Position numbers and translations under genes: made by a program | Shown: piece after piece, positions 23,641-34,696 of the stretch | Layout of the letters: the number at the start of each line of letters is the position of its first letter | How positions within the stretch are numbered: position 1 is the first letter of the stretch | The notes under the pieces: model-generated | What the model saw: the letters and a program-made list of their open reading frames with translations, nothing else | Told to the model about the DNA's origin: nothing | Database searches by the model: none | Assembly (NCBI GenBank): GCA_030062745.1 | Contig: CP099842.1 | Coordinates: 8,439,838 to 8,503,837 of the forward strand | DNA from: Capitulum mitella | Taxonomy: Eukaryota > Arthropoda > Thecostraca > Pollicipedomorpha > Pollicipedidae | DNA length: 64,000 nt | Reading direction: 5' to 3'

Positions 23641-24498
23641 ACATGGAGCTGTACGGAAGTGTAATGCTGTTATAATGTACGCTTCATCGTATCAGGGAAA
23701 TGTACGTACAAGCATAAACGCAGACCCCAGTCACAAACTTCCTCACTTCGCGCTGTATATAAGTGTATTGTGGAATCGGACTTGTAAAGAATACAAATAA
23801 ATCCATTCTGTAGCAATAAACGGCTATTCATATTGAGGTTCTTTGTGTGTTCTTTGTGTGTTCTTATCTCACAGGCTTCATTACGTTGCTCAGGTTACAT
23901 GCCCCAGTTGCACTCAGCATCCAATTTATGGGACACCCCTTAGTATACACTGCAGAGGTTAAAATTATATGAAACATACCTCGGGGGCCAGCCCAATGCC
24001 ATACTTCTGCTCAAAAACGAAATTTTCTCGCTTCGTCTACGTTTGGTCATGAATGATTTACAACAGCAAGTGATGGACAAATGTTTTCAACACCGTAAGC
24101 ACACGAAGAGAGTTAACGGGTAGTCGAGGTTGCTGACAGCACAGCAGTCTGTGCGACGATGCTTTCGAATCGAATGATCATTTGTTGGCAGTTTAAATCG
24201 TGCAGTGGATGAAATGCAATCCATGACTACTCAGGTTTTCTCAGGATAGCTCGCAAACGATGCATCACGAATGGTTTGATTGACAGACCTGCGAATGGAC
24301 ATCTAGTACGATAAAGTGGATAAAATTGGTGAATATGAGCTTCTGTTGACATTTTGAATGTAACCATCTTGTTATCCAATGCCCGGTGGGCAACGAAACC
24401 GTACAAGTACTTCACAATACCACCTTCACTTGTTATGCCAGGAAGATCATTTTTTTCATCTCAGTTCACGTGAAGCTGTCTCCAATGATACCTGCAGG
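23641..24498. other. Unassigned DNA flanking the hAT
   Basis: No gene. The first 240 bp contain TATATAAG (about 23757) followed by AATACAAATAAA and CAATAAA. That is a promoter-plus-polyadenylation order that might be an old solo LTR interrupted by the hAT (see findings). The remainder is unassigned. Confidence 0.4.
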
Positions 24499-25650
24499 TT
24501 AAACCACCATTGACTGGACGGGGGGAGGGCGTTTAACGCCCCCCTCTTGGCGCATTTCTTAAATATCTCCCAAACAGAAAGATGCGGCGTCACTTGCAGT
24601 ACCTTTTCTTACATCAGTTTGCACATACCGACAAAAATCTGGAAACGAGGTCATTTTAGGTCCCTTCTTAATGACATCCTTAAGACGACCATGTTTTGTG
24701 ATTCAACGTCCAATTTTTTACAACCGTATTGTCGGTGCTTGGTATGGCAACTTGGTGCTCGCTATGGCAACTGTATCTTGGATGACATATCAGGATAACC
24801 TGGGAGTTCAATATGGGGCACATGTGACCTCATGTTAGGTCATGCTGTGCCAAATATGCATTTTTCATTTTTCTGGTCCAGTGAGGTCACATTTTATAAA
24901 AGAGATTGAATAAATTGATTTTTTGATACGACCAGATAGACTGTTTAATCTTCTCGCAACAAAATGCGCGTATAGCATGCACAGCAGTTTCTTGCTGCAT
25001 TTCAGTATTTTATCCTTGTTTTACCTTTGGTGGTTTTATGCAGATTTCAGCTCAGCGAATAAAGTGGTGGCGTCTGTCTAACGTTCTGGATGACCAGTGT
25101 GGAGATATCGGCCCTAGCAATGTTGTACAACATTGTGTGGAGGAAAAATGTTGCCATGTTGCATATGCGCGATCATTTAGGCCTCGCATGCCTTATTTGT
25201 GAACAGGGCTATTTGAAAGTGTCTTTTTTAGTTTCCCTCTAAAACGGGCCAAGAAACGTGCATTGCATGAACATTATAACGGAGGTCAAATTTGACCCAG
25301 ACTGTGACCTTACCCTTTTATGATCCTGGGCCAGGTGGCCTAAGCTGCCAGGAACATATTACCACGCAAACTTCATTCTCGGTCTGCGCTTCATTGTGAC
25401 TAGGTGACTCTGGAAAAAATCATCACTTTTCCACGTTTTATGTGACCTGTGATGTCCGAAATGCGTGATGTCTCAGACATGTGAGGACTCAAAACTAAAA
25501 AAAATAATTAACAGGACCGCAAGGTTCTGCGCAGTCGATTGGCGTCTGAATAATCTGAATCGGACGATTGGTGCTCGAGACAGACAAGGGGTCACTAAAC
25601 CCTCGCCGTCAATGGAAGGTGGCGAAATACCCCAGCCAATGTCGGGTTAG
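24499..25650 (-). mobile_element. Fam5 TTAA MITE
   Basis: The left (short) end is TTAAACCACCATTGACTGG (from 24499). The right end, reverse complemented from 25650, is CTAACCCGACATTGGCTGG, with CCATTGACGGCGAGG repeated 27 bp further in, making it the long end. Near the short end is an ATATCTCCCAAACAG phrase in the position where other families have TCTCGAGAAC. The interior includes AGGTCAAATTTGACC (about 25284) and several AGGTCA hexamers. It is 1152 bp with no coding capacity. The right flanking tetramer is TTAG rather than TTAA, which suggests decay. A diverged partner lies at 40442-40840. Confidence 0.75.
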
Positions 25651-26766
25651 CCTGCCTTGGCCGAAATGCAAAATATTGCTCCCTCCGGAAAACTTTCGAC
25701 ATGTTGCATGAACAATCAAAGGCATCGATCTGACACTTTTATCAACTTCTCTTATCTCAGTTCTTGACATACCGAGATAGAAATTTTCAGCAAGGACATT
25801 CAGTCTTGGAAAGATGACGTTACATAGATAATATTGCGAGGTATTTTCCATCCCTCTGCATTCCTCTGTCATTTGCGCAAAACCAGGTGGGCCAAACCTC
25901 AGCAACTGATTGGAATTAGATATACCTTCTTTGATTAAAATTTTGAAAGTGGCCAGGTACTGAAATTGACAAAGCAGACCAACAGGAAAGCTATAAGTAA
26001 AAAGACTCGGATTATGTGCGCTTGCGGAACCGTTTGATAGGCCCAACAATGAAATATGAATCAACTGTGCAAGCATAGGGCTGACTGAGTTCCTTGACCT
26101 CAGGAAAAACCGCGTTTCTTGGAATTAGGAGCTCGAATTAAATAAAATAATATGTGAGTCAGCAGCATATTCAGTTATTTATCTTTTAATAACGACCGAT
26201 TCTAGAAATTAAGACATTTCCTTTATTGTAGAAATATCCGAAACTTTATAAGCGTCCAAAACGAGCGCTTTGTTCCACTGCTGTCCAAAGCGCTCATTTG
26301 TGCGGGGAAGCGCTATCTCCTTTTCATTTTTTTATACAGCATTCTTGTCACAAACCAACCAGACCGTGCAAGGCATCGTATCGCACGCAACCCTTGGGTC
26401 CCGGAGCCGTGAACGAAAGAAACATTAAAAATGTACATCGGACTGCAGTTTTAACGCACTCGGTAAAGAGCCTCTAAAAACCATTCACTTTGCTACGAAG
26501 GGGATAATCCTCCGTGTCCGCTAAAATATCGGAAACGCTGGAAACAACAAACTGAGTGAGCGGCTAATATGATGGAATAGGTTGTGTGGATTTTTCAATG
26601 TATCAAATCAATACCTTTTAATTCAAACACAGTGATACGCCTCAGATCCGCGAATTTCACGTATCGACTTTCAGAACTGCAATTTCGAGAGATATGAAGG
26701 AAACCGTAGCTATGATGTTAGAACGCAACTATCCACTCTTAGAGAAGGGTATCCTAAAGTTTGTAA
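25651..26766. other. Unassigned DNA with a 155-codon minus frame
   Basis: A minus-strand frame (26076-25609) crosses from unique sequence into the end of the Fam5 MITE, so at least its last 14 codons are repeat-derived. The rest has no domain I recognise. No other feature seen. Confidence 0.4.
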
Positions 26767-26767
26767 A

Positions 26768-26840
26768 GGAAGTGGTAGTTGGTACAGCGCTGGTCTCCCC
26801 GACCTGGCAAGACAGGTTTGAGTCGCCCGGCGTTCGATAT
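26768..26840 (+). repeat. tRNA-like head, probable SINE
   Basis: TGGTAGTTGGTACAGCGCTGG resembles a Pol III A box region, and GGTTTGAGTCG, about 40 nt downstream, resembles a B box (consensus GGTTCGANTCC). The acceptor stem cannot be paired into a real tRNA, and unrelated sequence follows. It is best read as the 5' head of a tRNA-derived SINE or a tRNA pseudogene. The SINE body and tail could not be delimited; it may extend to about 27030. Confidence 0.45.
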
Positions 26841-27068
26841 TCGGCCCGAGGGTCAGCTGGCAACTGATCAACGTAGGGCGAAAATGATTACAACACAGCC
26901 GTGTCGCGTGATAACTGGCACGTTAAACTTTCGGCACAAAATAAGCCGTTAGTGCTGGCGTTGAACGACTGAGTGTAGGGATCGAAGTTCATGGAAAAAA
27001 CATGCTTAGCACTGGCTCCGATCCCTAACATCCTCCTATCAAACCACTCTGAACACATTTATATCATA

Positions 27069-27112
27069 ATATAAGGCCACACTATATTCTATAAAGTGCG
27101 GCCTTTTATATG
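27069..27112. repeat. Hairpin around AAGGCCACACT/AGTGCGGCCTT
   Basis: ATATAAGGCCACACT and AGTGCGGCCTTTTATAT are imperfect inverted arms with a loop of about 11 nt, in AT-rich surroundings. No function is evident. Confidence 0.6.
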
Positions 27113-27536
27113 CATTTTGTTATATACATTATAAAACAGTATTATTGTAATACACATTACAATATGTTAAAAAGACCACGCTAGATGACGCCCTTTTCCG
27201 ACTGAGATGATCCATGTCTCTTGTTTGAACCCTGCTACTGATTTTATAACCCACCTCAAAGACATAGCAGGATTTCGTAAGATTTTGCCAAGCCACCATA
27301 AAAGCTCGTTCAAGGCGGCAATGTTTGGCTCTGTCTGGCGCGCCCTTGGGACCTGAAAAAACATAACTTAAGGAAAATAATAAGGTCAAGGTCAGGTCCA
27401 GAAAATGCATTTTCAGTGGTCGCCGGGGCGCGGTGAGACGCCAACACATTTCATTTATAACCCACAAAAAATAGAAAACTTTAAGCGTGTTAGGCATATC
27501 AGCATATCATTATGTCTTTTAGGTTCAGGTCACAGC
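27113..27536. other. Unassigned DNA
   Basis: A 122-codon minus-strand frame (27497-27129) covers most of this interval but shows no recognisable domain. An AAGGTCAAGGTCAGGTC run at about 27383-27399 suggests that part is TTAA-element debris. Confidence 0.4.
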
Positions 27537-28588
27537 TTAACCCTATTCCAGGCAGGGGGATGAATCCGCTCGTCGCATTTTTTGCTCGCCAGTTCCAGAG
27601 TTTTTGACACGGCTTCACGAAACTTGGTGGCTTTTCCTACCTATTCTTTCTACGTACTGCGACAAAATTTAATAATTCTATCCTGCGCAGGGGCGGGTCG
27701 GAGCCAGGCAACGCTACAGGGAGGCACCTCAGGCTATTTTTGCCCTTGTTGAGGGTAAAAGGAAAATGGCTGCCAAAAACAGAGATTTTAAGATATAACT
27801 TGAAACCTGATATGGATGTATAGGCAAACAGTTGGGCAACATTCAAATATAATTTTGTTTACCTGAGGTCACTTAACAAGGTCAGGCCAATGTCAAAAGT
27901 CAGAAACTGGTTTATAGTAATTATTTTGACGCTGTCTTTTCAAATACCACACTCGGAACGTATACATAGAAGGGTGTCCTCTACTTGTGTTGCAAGTTCC
28001 AGCTTGACATCAGGTCGGGTCACGGAGCTTAATGTCAAGGTCGTAAGCTGATCCGACGAATATGCGACCACGGCAGTTCTCCCTTTTCCATGTCCCTGGC
28101 AACGCCCATGCGAACATTTTACAAACATTGTGATACGATTTATACTTCCTCAGCATAACATGACTAACAGAGACTAAAACAGCGCTCTAAACGTTTTTGT
28201 TAATTCAGTTTTTGAAAAGCTAATCCTCCTATTTTTGAAACCCTGTGGACGTCCATGAATTTTCTCAAAATTTCAAATGCCTGTACCAGTGGTAAAAGCC
28301 CTATCCATAACCTCTCGATTCACGCCAATTTCACTAAAATCGGTTCATAAACAACAGAGTTATAAATCCAAAAACATCCCTCATTTGAACTGTTTTTGCT
28401 GTCTGTATCCACTCCTTTCAAAATTCTAAAAACTTCTGTTTAAAAACACGTAATTTACGTCATGGCAAATTGATTGCCGTTCGTTGCGATGCAATCGGAC
28501 GAGTAGTTCTCGAGATCTCAGGCGGGCCGAATCCGCTCTTCTTGCCGGGAATCAGCCATACCGTCTAACTCTCCGGGAACAGGGTTAA
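27537..28588 (-). mobile_element. Fam1 TTAA MITE, copy 1
   Basis: Bounded by TTAA at 27537-27540 and 28585-28588. The left short end is CCCTATTCCAGGCAGGGGG. The right long end, reverse complemented, is CCCTGTTCCCGGAGAG followed by a second TTCCCGGCAAG 28 bp in. It is about 160 bp shorter than the full-length copies and is the most diverged of the five. The reference strand given here is opposite to that of copies 2 and 3. It has no coding capacity. Confidence 0.88.
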
Positions 28589-29031
28589 GATGGAATGAAG
28601 TCATTATCTTTCTGTGTATTATCCCCAAAAATGCCGGACTGATTTCACGAAATCGAAAGTCATTAGTCAACTCTGCATTGTGCGATCTTAAAATATTGGC
28701 AAGAAAATCCAGACTCCAACACACACACTAACAAACGTCGGTGACTCCAACTGTAGTTTACCCATCGAACCCCATTCAGAACGTGGAGTTTAGTAAGTCC
28801 CTCTTGAGGTTTGTCGTTTTCCATTTATTAATGGTTCCAGGTAGTGTTGTGAAATTTGTTGACTACTCCTATGGTTCTTCTTATTATGCATTATGCTTAT
28901 TTTATTTATTTTTTGCTCGTTTACTTATTATCATTTACTTATTATCGTTTACTTATTAATCCAACCCATCCATGTGGTACATAGTACATCGGTACATAGT
29001 ACATCGGCGTCTTGTCATGCAAGGACAGTGA
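28589..29031. other. Spacer between two Fam1 copies
   Basis: It contains a threefold TTTACTTATTATC tandem (about 28919-28958) and a twofold GGTACATAGTACATC tandem (about 28977-29005). No gene. Confidence 0.6.
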
Positions 29032-30241
29032 TTAACCCTGTTCCCGGAGGTCTAGATGGTATGGCCGATTCCCGGCGGGAGGAAGGCGGATTGCTCCCCG
29101 TCCCCAAGATCTCGAGAACTACTCATCCGATTTCATCGTAACAAACGGCAATCGATTTGCCATGACGTAAACTCCATTTTCATAAAACGAAGGTTTAAAA
29201 AATTTCAAGGGATTGGATAAAGGGGGCAGCATTCAAAATTGGGGATATTCATGGATTCCTTACAACTCTGTTGTTTATGGATCGATTTTGATGAAATTGG
29301 CAAGAATCAAGAGATTATGGGTGGAAGTTTTACCATTGACCCATACATTCGAAATTTGGAGAAAATTCATACGCATTCACAGGGTTTCGGAAACAGGAGA
29401 ATTAATTTTTAAAAAACTGAAATAACAAGAGAGTTAAAAGCACTTTTTTGGCTTCTAGTAATCGTTTTATGCTGAAGAAGTACAAATCATATGACAATGT
29501 TTGCATAATGTTAACATAGGCGGTGCCAGGGACATGAAAAAGGAGGAACTGTCATGGTCACATGTTCTTCAGATCAACTGACGACCTTTGGCCGTAAATG
29601 ATCTTCAGTGACTTTAAAGTCACATGGAATAATCTCGTGTTCATTTATTATTATCTGACAACGTTTCCAACGATTTGAATTCACTCTGTTTCTAAAATTT
29701 CGTTTTACAGCTGTTGTGATGTACGATACGTACACTGACATTTTAGTTCACAGCTCCGTGACCCGACCTTATGTCAAGTTGAAACTTGGTACACAAGCAG
29801 AGGGACTCTTTTACGCCACATATATTTCGGATTTGGCATTTGAAAACATAGCGCCGAAATTTTTGCTGTGAAACCAAATTTGGACTTTTAACATTGACCT
29901 GACATTGTGAAGACACCTCAGATGAATAAAATTAGACTTGTATGTTGCCCATCTATTTATTTATAAATATATATATCAAGTTTTAAGTTGTATCTTAAAA
30001 GCGCTTTTTTGGCAGTTGTTTTCTTTTTATTCTCAACAGAGCCAAAAATGGCCTTGGGTCCCAAAAACGTTGCGTGGCTCCGTCCCTGAGCAAAAAAGAC
30101 TTACGAAATTTTGTCACAGTACGTAGAAAGAATAGCTTGGAAATGTCACTAAGTTTCGTGAAGCAGCGTCAAGAACCCTGGATTGGCCTGTAAAAAAATT
30201 CGAGAGGGGCGGATTCAGCCCCCTGATGGGAATAGGATTAA
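29032..30241 (+). mobile_element. Fam1 TTAA MITE, copy 2
   Basis: TTAA lies at 29032-29035 and 30238-30241. The left long end has CCCTGTTCCCGGAGG, then ATTCCCGGCGGG 28 bp in, then GATCTCGAGAACTACTCATC. The right short end is CCGATGGG-type decay of CCCGGCAGGGG. It is 1210 bp, with order and length matching copies 3 and 4. The copy is older than those two, judging by many substitutions. Confidence 0.9.
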
Positions 30242-31139
30242 AGCAGCGAATATGCATTTGCAGAGGTATCCGTATTATTATACCGTATCCCAATTAAGTC
30301 GCGAACGATTTGCCGCTCGACAAAAACTGGAAGAAGTACCATTGAGAACGTCGTGGCACGTAAAATCATTTACTTTTCCAGGGCATTTATGCCATTTATG
30401 CCCTACATATCTCCTTTCGTAGTTAACTACGTGAACCTGAAAAACGTCCTGGATGTCAAGGGCTGTGATTAATAAAGACTAAGTAAAGGTATACGGATGG
30501 ATAAATGTCCATACATGGCGATACACAGTTAATTTTTCTGATTTGCTGAATATTTACGCGGGAACTTCGAGTTAAAGATCCCGCGATTTCTGCACCACAA
30601 CGCCGCGCACGCCAGCGCCGAATTCGGGGTGAAATTGACGTACACTGATTTTGGCGTTCCTTTATTTTGGTGAAATATGCCTTGATAGTTTGTGTTTCTT
30701 CATACTGGGGGTTCGTGTTAAGGTTTTCCATGTTTGGGCTTGGGAAAAAATCGGTAGCTACCAGTACACACAATTGGTGGAGCTTTAGTCACGCAAGCCC
30801 GGTTTCTTGCGAACTATACTGTTTTTTTTTAACTTTTCGGATTTATTGCTGTCATTAGCAATCTTGAGAGCGAGGTCTACCTTTTCTATTCTTTTCAAGT
30901 CATTCATCATCGATTTTAAGGTCGGTACATTTTCGCCCCTACCAGTTATTAGTGACCTAATTAGTGACCCCTACCAGTTATTAGTGACCCAAGGCCAGTG
31001 GCCCGGATGTTTCCGAAAAATCTGGGGTAGCAGATTTGTTGCACCTGTCAATATTACTCATCCTAGAACGTAATATTTTGATATCTGATTTTGATTCTTG
31101 AAACAAACCTGAAGAGTAAATCGTCTCGAACAAAGCAAC

Positions 31140-31532
31140 TGCACATATCGGTTTCTGTGAATGATTGGGGGCGGGAGGGCGAGCGAGGGCCCGATGATCT
31201 AACCTCCCCCAGAATGTGGTTTTCTCGACGGATTTAGCCCATTGTACTTTGATCAACGGAAATTTATCAATTTTTTAAATTCTCTCAAGTAAAAATTATA
31301 CATGTTCCCATATCAATACATATTTATAGATAGATAGATAGATACATCACATTATGCTTTTTGATATACTTTCTGCTTATCTGTTATTTGTTGAGGCCTT
31401 TCTTTTCGTTATTATTGCCCGTTTCCCTTCAAACCGGTAGAAATTATTGGTCGACCCATAACAACATTAAAGGGGCCCAAACCATTGGGAGGGGGCGGAG
31501 CTCTCTCAAAAAAATACAAATCGACACCCTTG
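31140..31532 (+). mobile_element. hAT-type MITE (Fam3), copy in Fam2
   Basis: Homologous end to end with 55768-56165: TTCTGTGAATGATTGGGG near the start, a GATA microsatellite in the middle, then AAACCGGTAGAA and a terminal CAAATCGACACCCTTG. The right terminal inverted repeat is CAAGGGTGTC. The left terminus is diverged, and a target duplication is not clear. The right flank TAGGTGCG corresponds to TAGGTCCG in an uninterrupted Fam2 copy, locating the insertion. Confidence 0.75.
31325..31347. repeat. GATA microsatellite inside the hAT MITE
   Basis: Four to five GATA units followed by TACATCAC. The same position in the copies at 45226 and 55768 also carries GATA-type repeats, so this is an internal part of the family. 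Confidence 0.85.
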
Positions 31533-31744
31533 TAGGTGCGTTTGACCTGATCGCCCACTGATCCGGGTCAGAGACTTCATTTGAACTGAGGTCAAAACTG
31601 GGGGTGTCAGCACCCCCCTCCCATTTGGGCCGGGTTAAGTCGGAGTTAGGGAGTGTGGTAAAGATGCAGCAGTACCAGCGCTGGACTTCGAGATAATTCG
31701 CGTATTTTTTTACATAAAGTGACGCTTTAAAAGTAATCAAGGTG

Positions 31745-32260
31745 TCGCATCCAGTGACAGCTGGAGGCAAATGGTACCAGGCTGCGGCTGACCGGTACTA
31801 GAAGGCTTTCTGTTTGAAGGACATCCGGGCTTTTGGCAGGTGCAGGTGGTGCGTGGCGTGAATGCTATAGCTGCAGATAGCAGATAGCAGATATCCTGAC
31901 AGCTGCAGAAGGAGCCTAGGAATCGTTGAAAGTGCGTTAAATTTTGATGCAGTCTTGCCCACGAACGGGCTGTTTTATTATTGTCCATCGATGGGAAGTC
32001 AAGATCAGAGATATGTATGTGATCACAGTCCTAGTGCCCGAGATCACGCGAGCTGCAGAGTTGATGGCATTTTGGACGTGGTTCAGTTGAATAGCGGTTG
32101 CTCCGTCGCTGGATTGTTCTTCACTGGATCTTACGAGACGTTTTCTGGATTTCGTCTTTGACTTTAAGAAAAAACGTTTAAAAACCTTTAGAGCGTTTTT
32201 AAGACACCAAAAAATTTTGGATAATGAATAAATACTCAAACCACTGTTGATGTGCAATCT
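31745..32260 (-). mobile_element. CR1/L2-type LINE fragment (end of reverse transcriptase)
   Basis: The minus strand encodes LNHVQNAINSAARVISGTR, then HRWTIIKQPVRGQDCIKI. This matches the CR1/L2-clade pattern LQxVQNAAARxVxGTR...HWLPVxxRIxFKI just after the RT palm domain. Further downstream, weaker similarity to the usual C-terminal tail continues in shifted frames. Endonuclease and RT catalytic parts are absent, and at least one frameshift is present. It is a 5'-truncated, dead copy, as is typical for LINEs. Confidence 0.75.
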
Positions 32261-32541
32261 AGGGTTTCCGATTAAACGATAACCTTACCCAGATCCACAA
32301 CAGGTCAAAAGGGCCAGTGACCTCCATTCACGAATTTGACCTTAGATAACCTCGACCAAAGTAAGCAGCGCAGTGCAGACGCCGCTGGCACCAGAAGTGA
32401 CACCCATGTTTAAGAGTAAGACTTAGTAACGCAGAATGCTTTAAACGTACGTTATCCGATAAGGACCGCTGCCTTACCGTTATTTCCCCATGACGTGCCC
32501 ACGAGAAGGTCAAAAGGCAGTGATTTTTCAAAGCATCGATT

Positions 32542-33775
32542 TTAACCCGCCCCCGACTGGGAGTGGGCAGTTGACCGCCCCCAACCCCTGAGGTTTTTCT
32601 GGGATTGCGAGAGAGCGAACAAACACAGAGCCACGAAACTTTGTGTAAAGCATTCTTTTCCTTGATCATGTTTACACCTTGTCTAGAAGTTTTGACCTCA
32701 GGTCAACTCAGGTCCCTGGCCTAGGTCAGGTCAAACGGACCTATGCCAAAAAAAGTTTAACGCCCTGTAACTTTTTCGCAAAACAAGATATCACAATAAT
32801 ACTTCCATGGATTAGTGATCTTGACAGATGCAACAAATATGCCATCTCAGATTTTTTGGAATTTTCCGGGTCGTTGACCTAAGGTGAAGCCCATTTTTAA
32901 GACATGTCGTCGTTTTTCGGAAATTGACGGAATATTTCAAAACATTTTTAGTGTGGAGTAAAGCAGACATCTAGTTACCGTCGTTGGGCAAAGCATCAAT
33001 GACTTCCAGCCATTGACCTGAGGTCAGGTCACAAATAACTGTTGTGAGCCAAAATGTACCACTGTCAAAATCAGCGATAAATTACTCAGAATGGGTAGGA
33101 AATGACAGAACTGGCTTGTACAGACGGAAGTAATACCAGGAACCTCAAAAAGTTTGGAAAAATGCATGGTTTGGAAATAAACAGACTCTCTGGAATAAAG
33201 CTCTGCCAATTGCGTAGGCTGGTAACTAATGAATTTTTCCAAAATTTAGGCATGGAAAACCATCACAAGAACCAGTAAGATCAATAAAGATTACATGGAT
33301 AGGCTTTTTTCGCAAAGATAAAGGAACTCTAAAATTAGTTCCGGTCAATTTCTTGCTGCGTACGACTGCGGCGCACGCCAACAGCCGGCGCGAAAATTGC
33401 CGTGTCTTTAACTCAACGTTACGGCGTATATGTTGAACAAATCCGAGAAATTAGATGTGTATGGCATCTGCGGACCTTTACTTGTGCGCTGGTACCTTTA
33501 CCTGTGCGTTATTAGTCACAGCCCTTGAGATTCAGGCTGTTTCTCGGTCTCATGCATGTGGCTATGAGAAAACATATATAGGACGTAAATTGCTTACATA
33601 CTATCTAAACTAAAAATGAGACCGGTTTCGAGCTCTATTCGTCACAAGCTTTCCAACGGTGTCCTTATTTTTATCGTGCGACCAACCGTTCGTGAGTTAG
33701 AGGGGGGAGGCCAACTGCCCCCCCCCCGCCCAGTCGAGCGTGATCGTGGCCGACCGGCGATCGTGCGCGGGTTAA
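32542..33775 (+). mobile_element. Fam2 TTAA MITE, copy a
   Basis: TTAA lies at 32542-32545 and 33772-33775. The left short end is TTAACCCGCCCCCGACTGGG. The right long end, reverse complemented, is TTAACCCGCGCACGATCGCC, with CGACTGGGCGGGGGG 27 bp deeper than at the short end. Internal marks are ACTCACGAACGG and ACCGTTGGAAAGC near the long end, and several TGACCT/AGGTCA clusters, notably AGGTCAACTCAGGTC (about 32698) and TGACCTGAGGTCAGGTCA (about 33014). It is 1234 bp with no coding capacity. It is clearly homologous to 60030-61292. Confidence 0.9.
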
Positions 33776-34696
33776 ATTTTCGCACAACGCGTTAAAAATT
33801 CAAGACTCAGCTGCGCAAAATGCCAGAGCGATTACAACGACCGTTCTATGAAAACCAGCGAAAAATATCAGGAGGGCTGTCCCCTTCCCCTTCCTTCTTG
33901 CTGTGAAACCAGATGCACGATTGTCTAAATGTGAATCGGTCTTAACGGCTTTCAGCGTTGACGTTTGGCTGTTATAGCGAATGAATCCTTAAGTGTGCGT
34001 ACTATGGATACTTTAATTTGCCTTGGATCAAAATAATATCTCCATGACTGACTGCATGGACTCAAACAACGCATATCTTTAGCATGAACCTTGTTGCAGA
34101 TAAAACACGTAACCCATGCCTTGAACAAAGAACGAACTTGTGGCCTAGTTGTATTTCTAGTCGCGTATGTAAACAAGACGCCACAACGTTTTTCTCGTGT
34201 TATGTGGCTTCCACATCGGAAAAGAAGTCGACCAACGAAATTCTGAAGAAGCTGCGTCAGGATTTTCCATCACGGCTGTTCTCATTAACACTGCTTGTGT
34301 GGCAGAAATGTTCGCCCAAAACATGGCCTTTTAGCGGATAAACAATGTTTACAATGTCTACCATTGGAAGCCGCTCCTCATTCTGAAGAAAATGCACGTA
34401 TGGCCTCAAGGGCTGTTTCGGACTCGTTTTAAGTCCCGTTAATCCGTAAGGGGACGCTGGAAAGACCTGAATAAAGATTTCCACGATGCGGGGGTTCTGG
34501 CCACGCAGTTGATGTATCCAGAAATGAACACAACCATGCTAATGTTGTGTCAGACTGTCAGACCAAAAGCGTAACCTAGTTTACACTTACTGTTGATAAT
34601 TTTTTACGAAAAATATCCGATCCATGAGCTACTGGTAAATGCTTCATAACAGGTATTTAAAATCCTGTAATTTCAATTTTAGTCTCAATCATAATT
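33776..34696. other. Unassigned DNA
   Basis: Minus-strand frames at 34176-33952 and 34484-34257 are moderately protein-like, but I cannot place them in a family. They could be an old element or an exon. No RNA or repeat ends are seen. Confidence 0.4.

Larger units (their letters stand above)
30290..31638 (-). mobile_element. Fam2 TTAA MITE, copy c, interrupted by a hAT MITE
   Basis: The reverse complement of this interval aligns with the Fam2 copy at 32542-33775. For example, the segment around 30440-30640 matches 33340-33540, and the segment around 31000-31050 matches 32820-32880. The right (short) end is intact: ...GGGCCGGGTTAA ending at 31638. The left end cannot be traced beyond about 30290, because sequence next to Fam1 copy 2 is diverged. 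A block of about 120 bp near the right end present in the other copies is missing. A hAT MITE sits at 31140-31532. Confidence 0.7.

Noticed and set aside
26768-26840. Functional tRNA gene
   Set aside because: A and B boxes are suggestive, but acceptor and anticodon stems do not pair properly.
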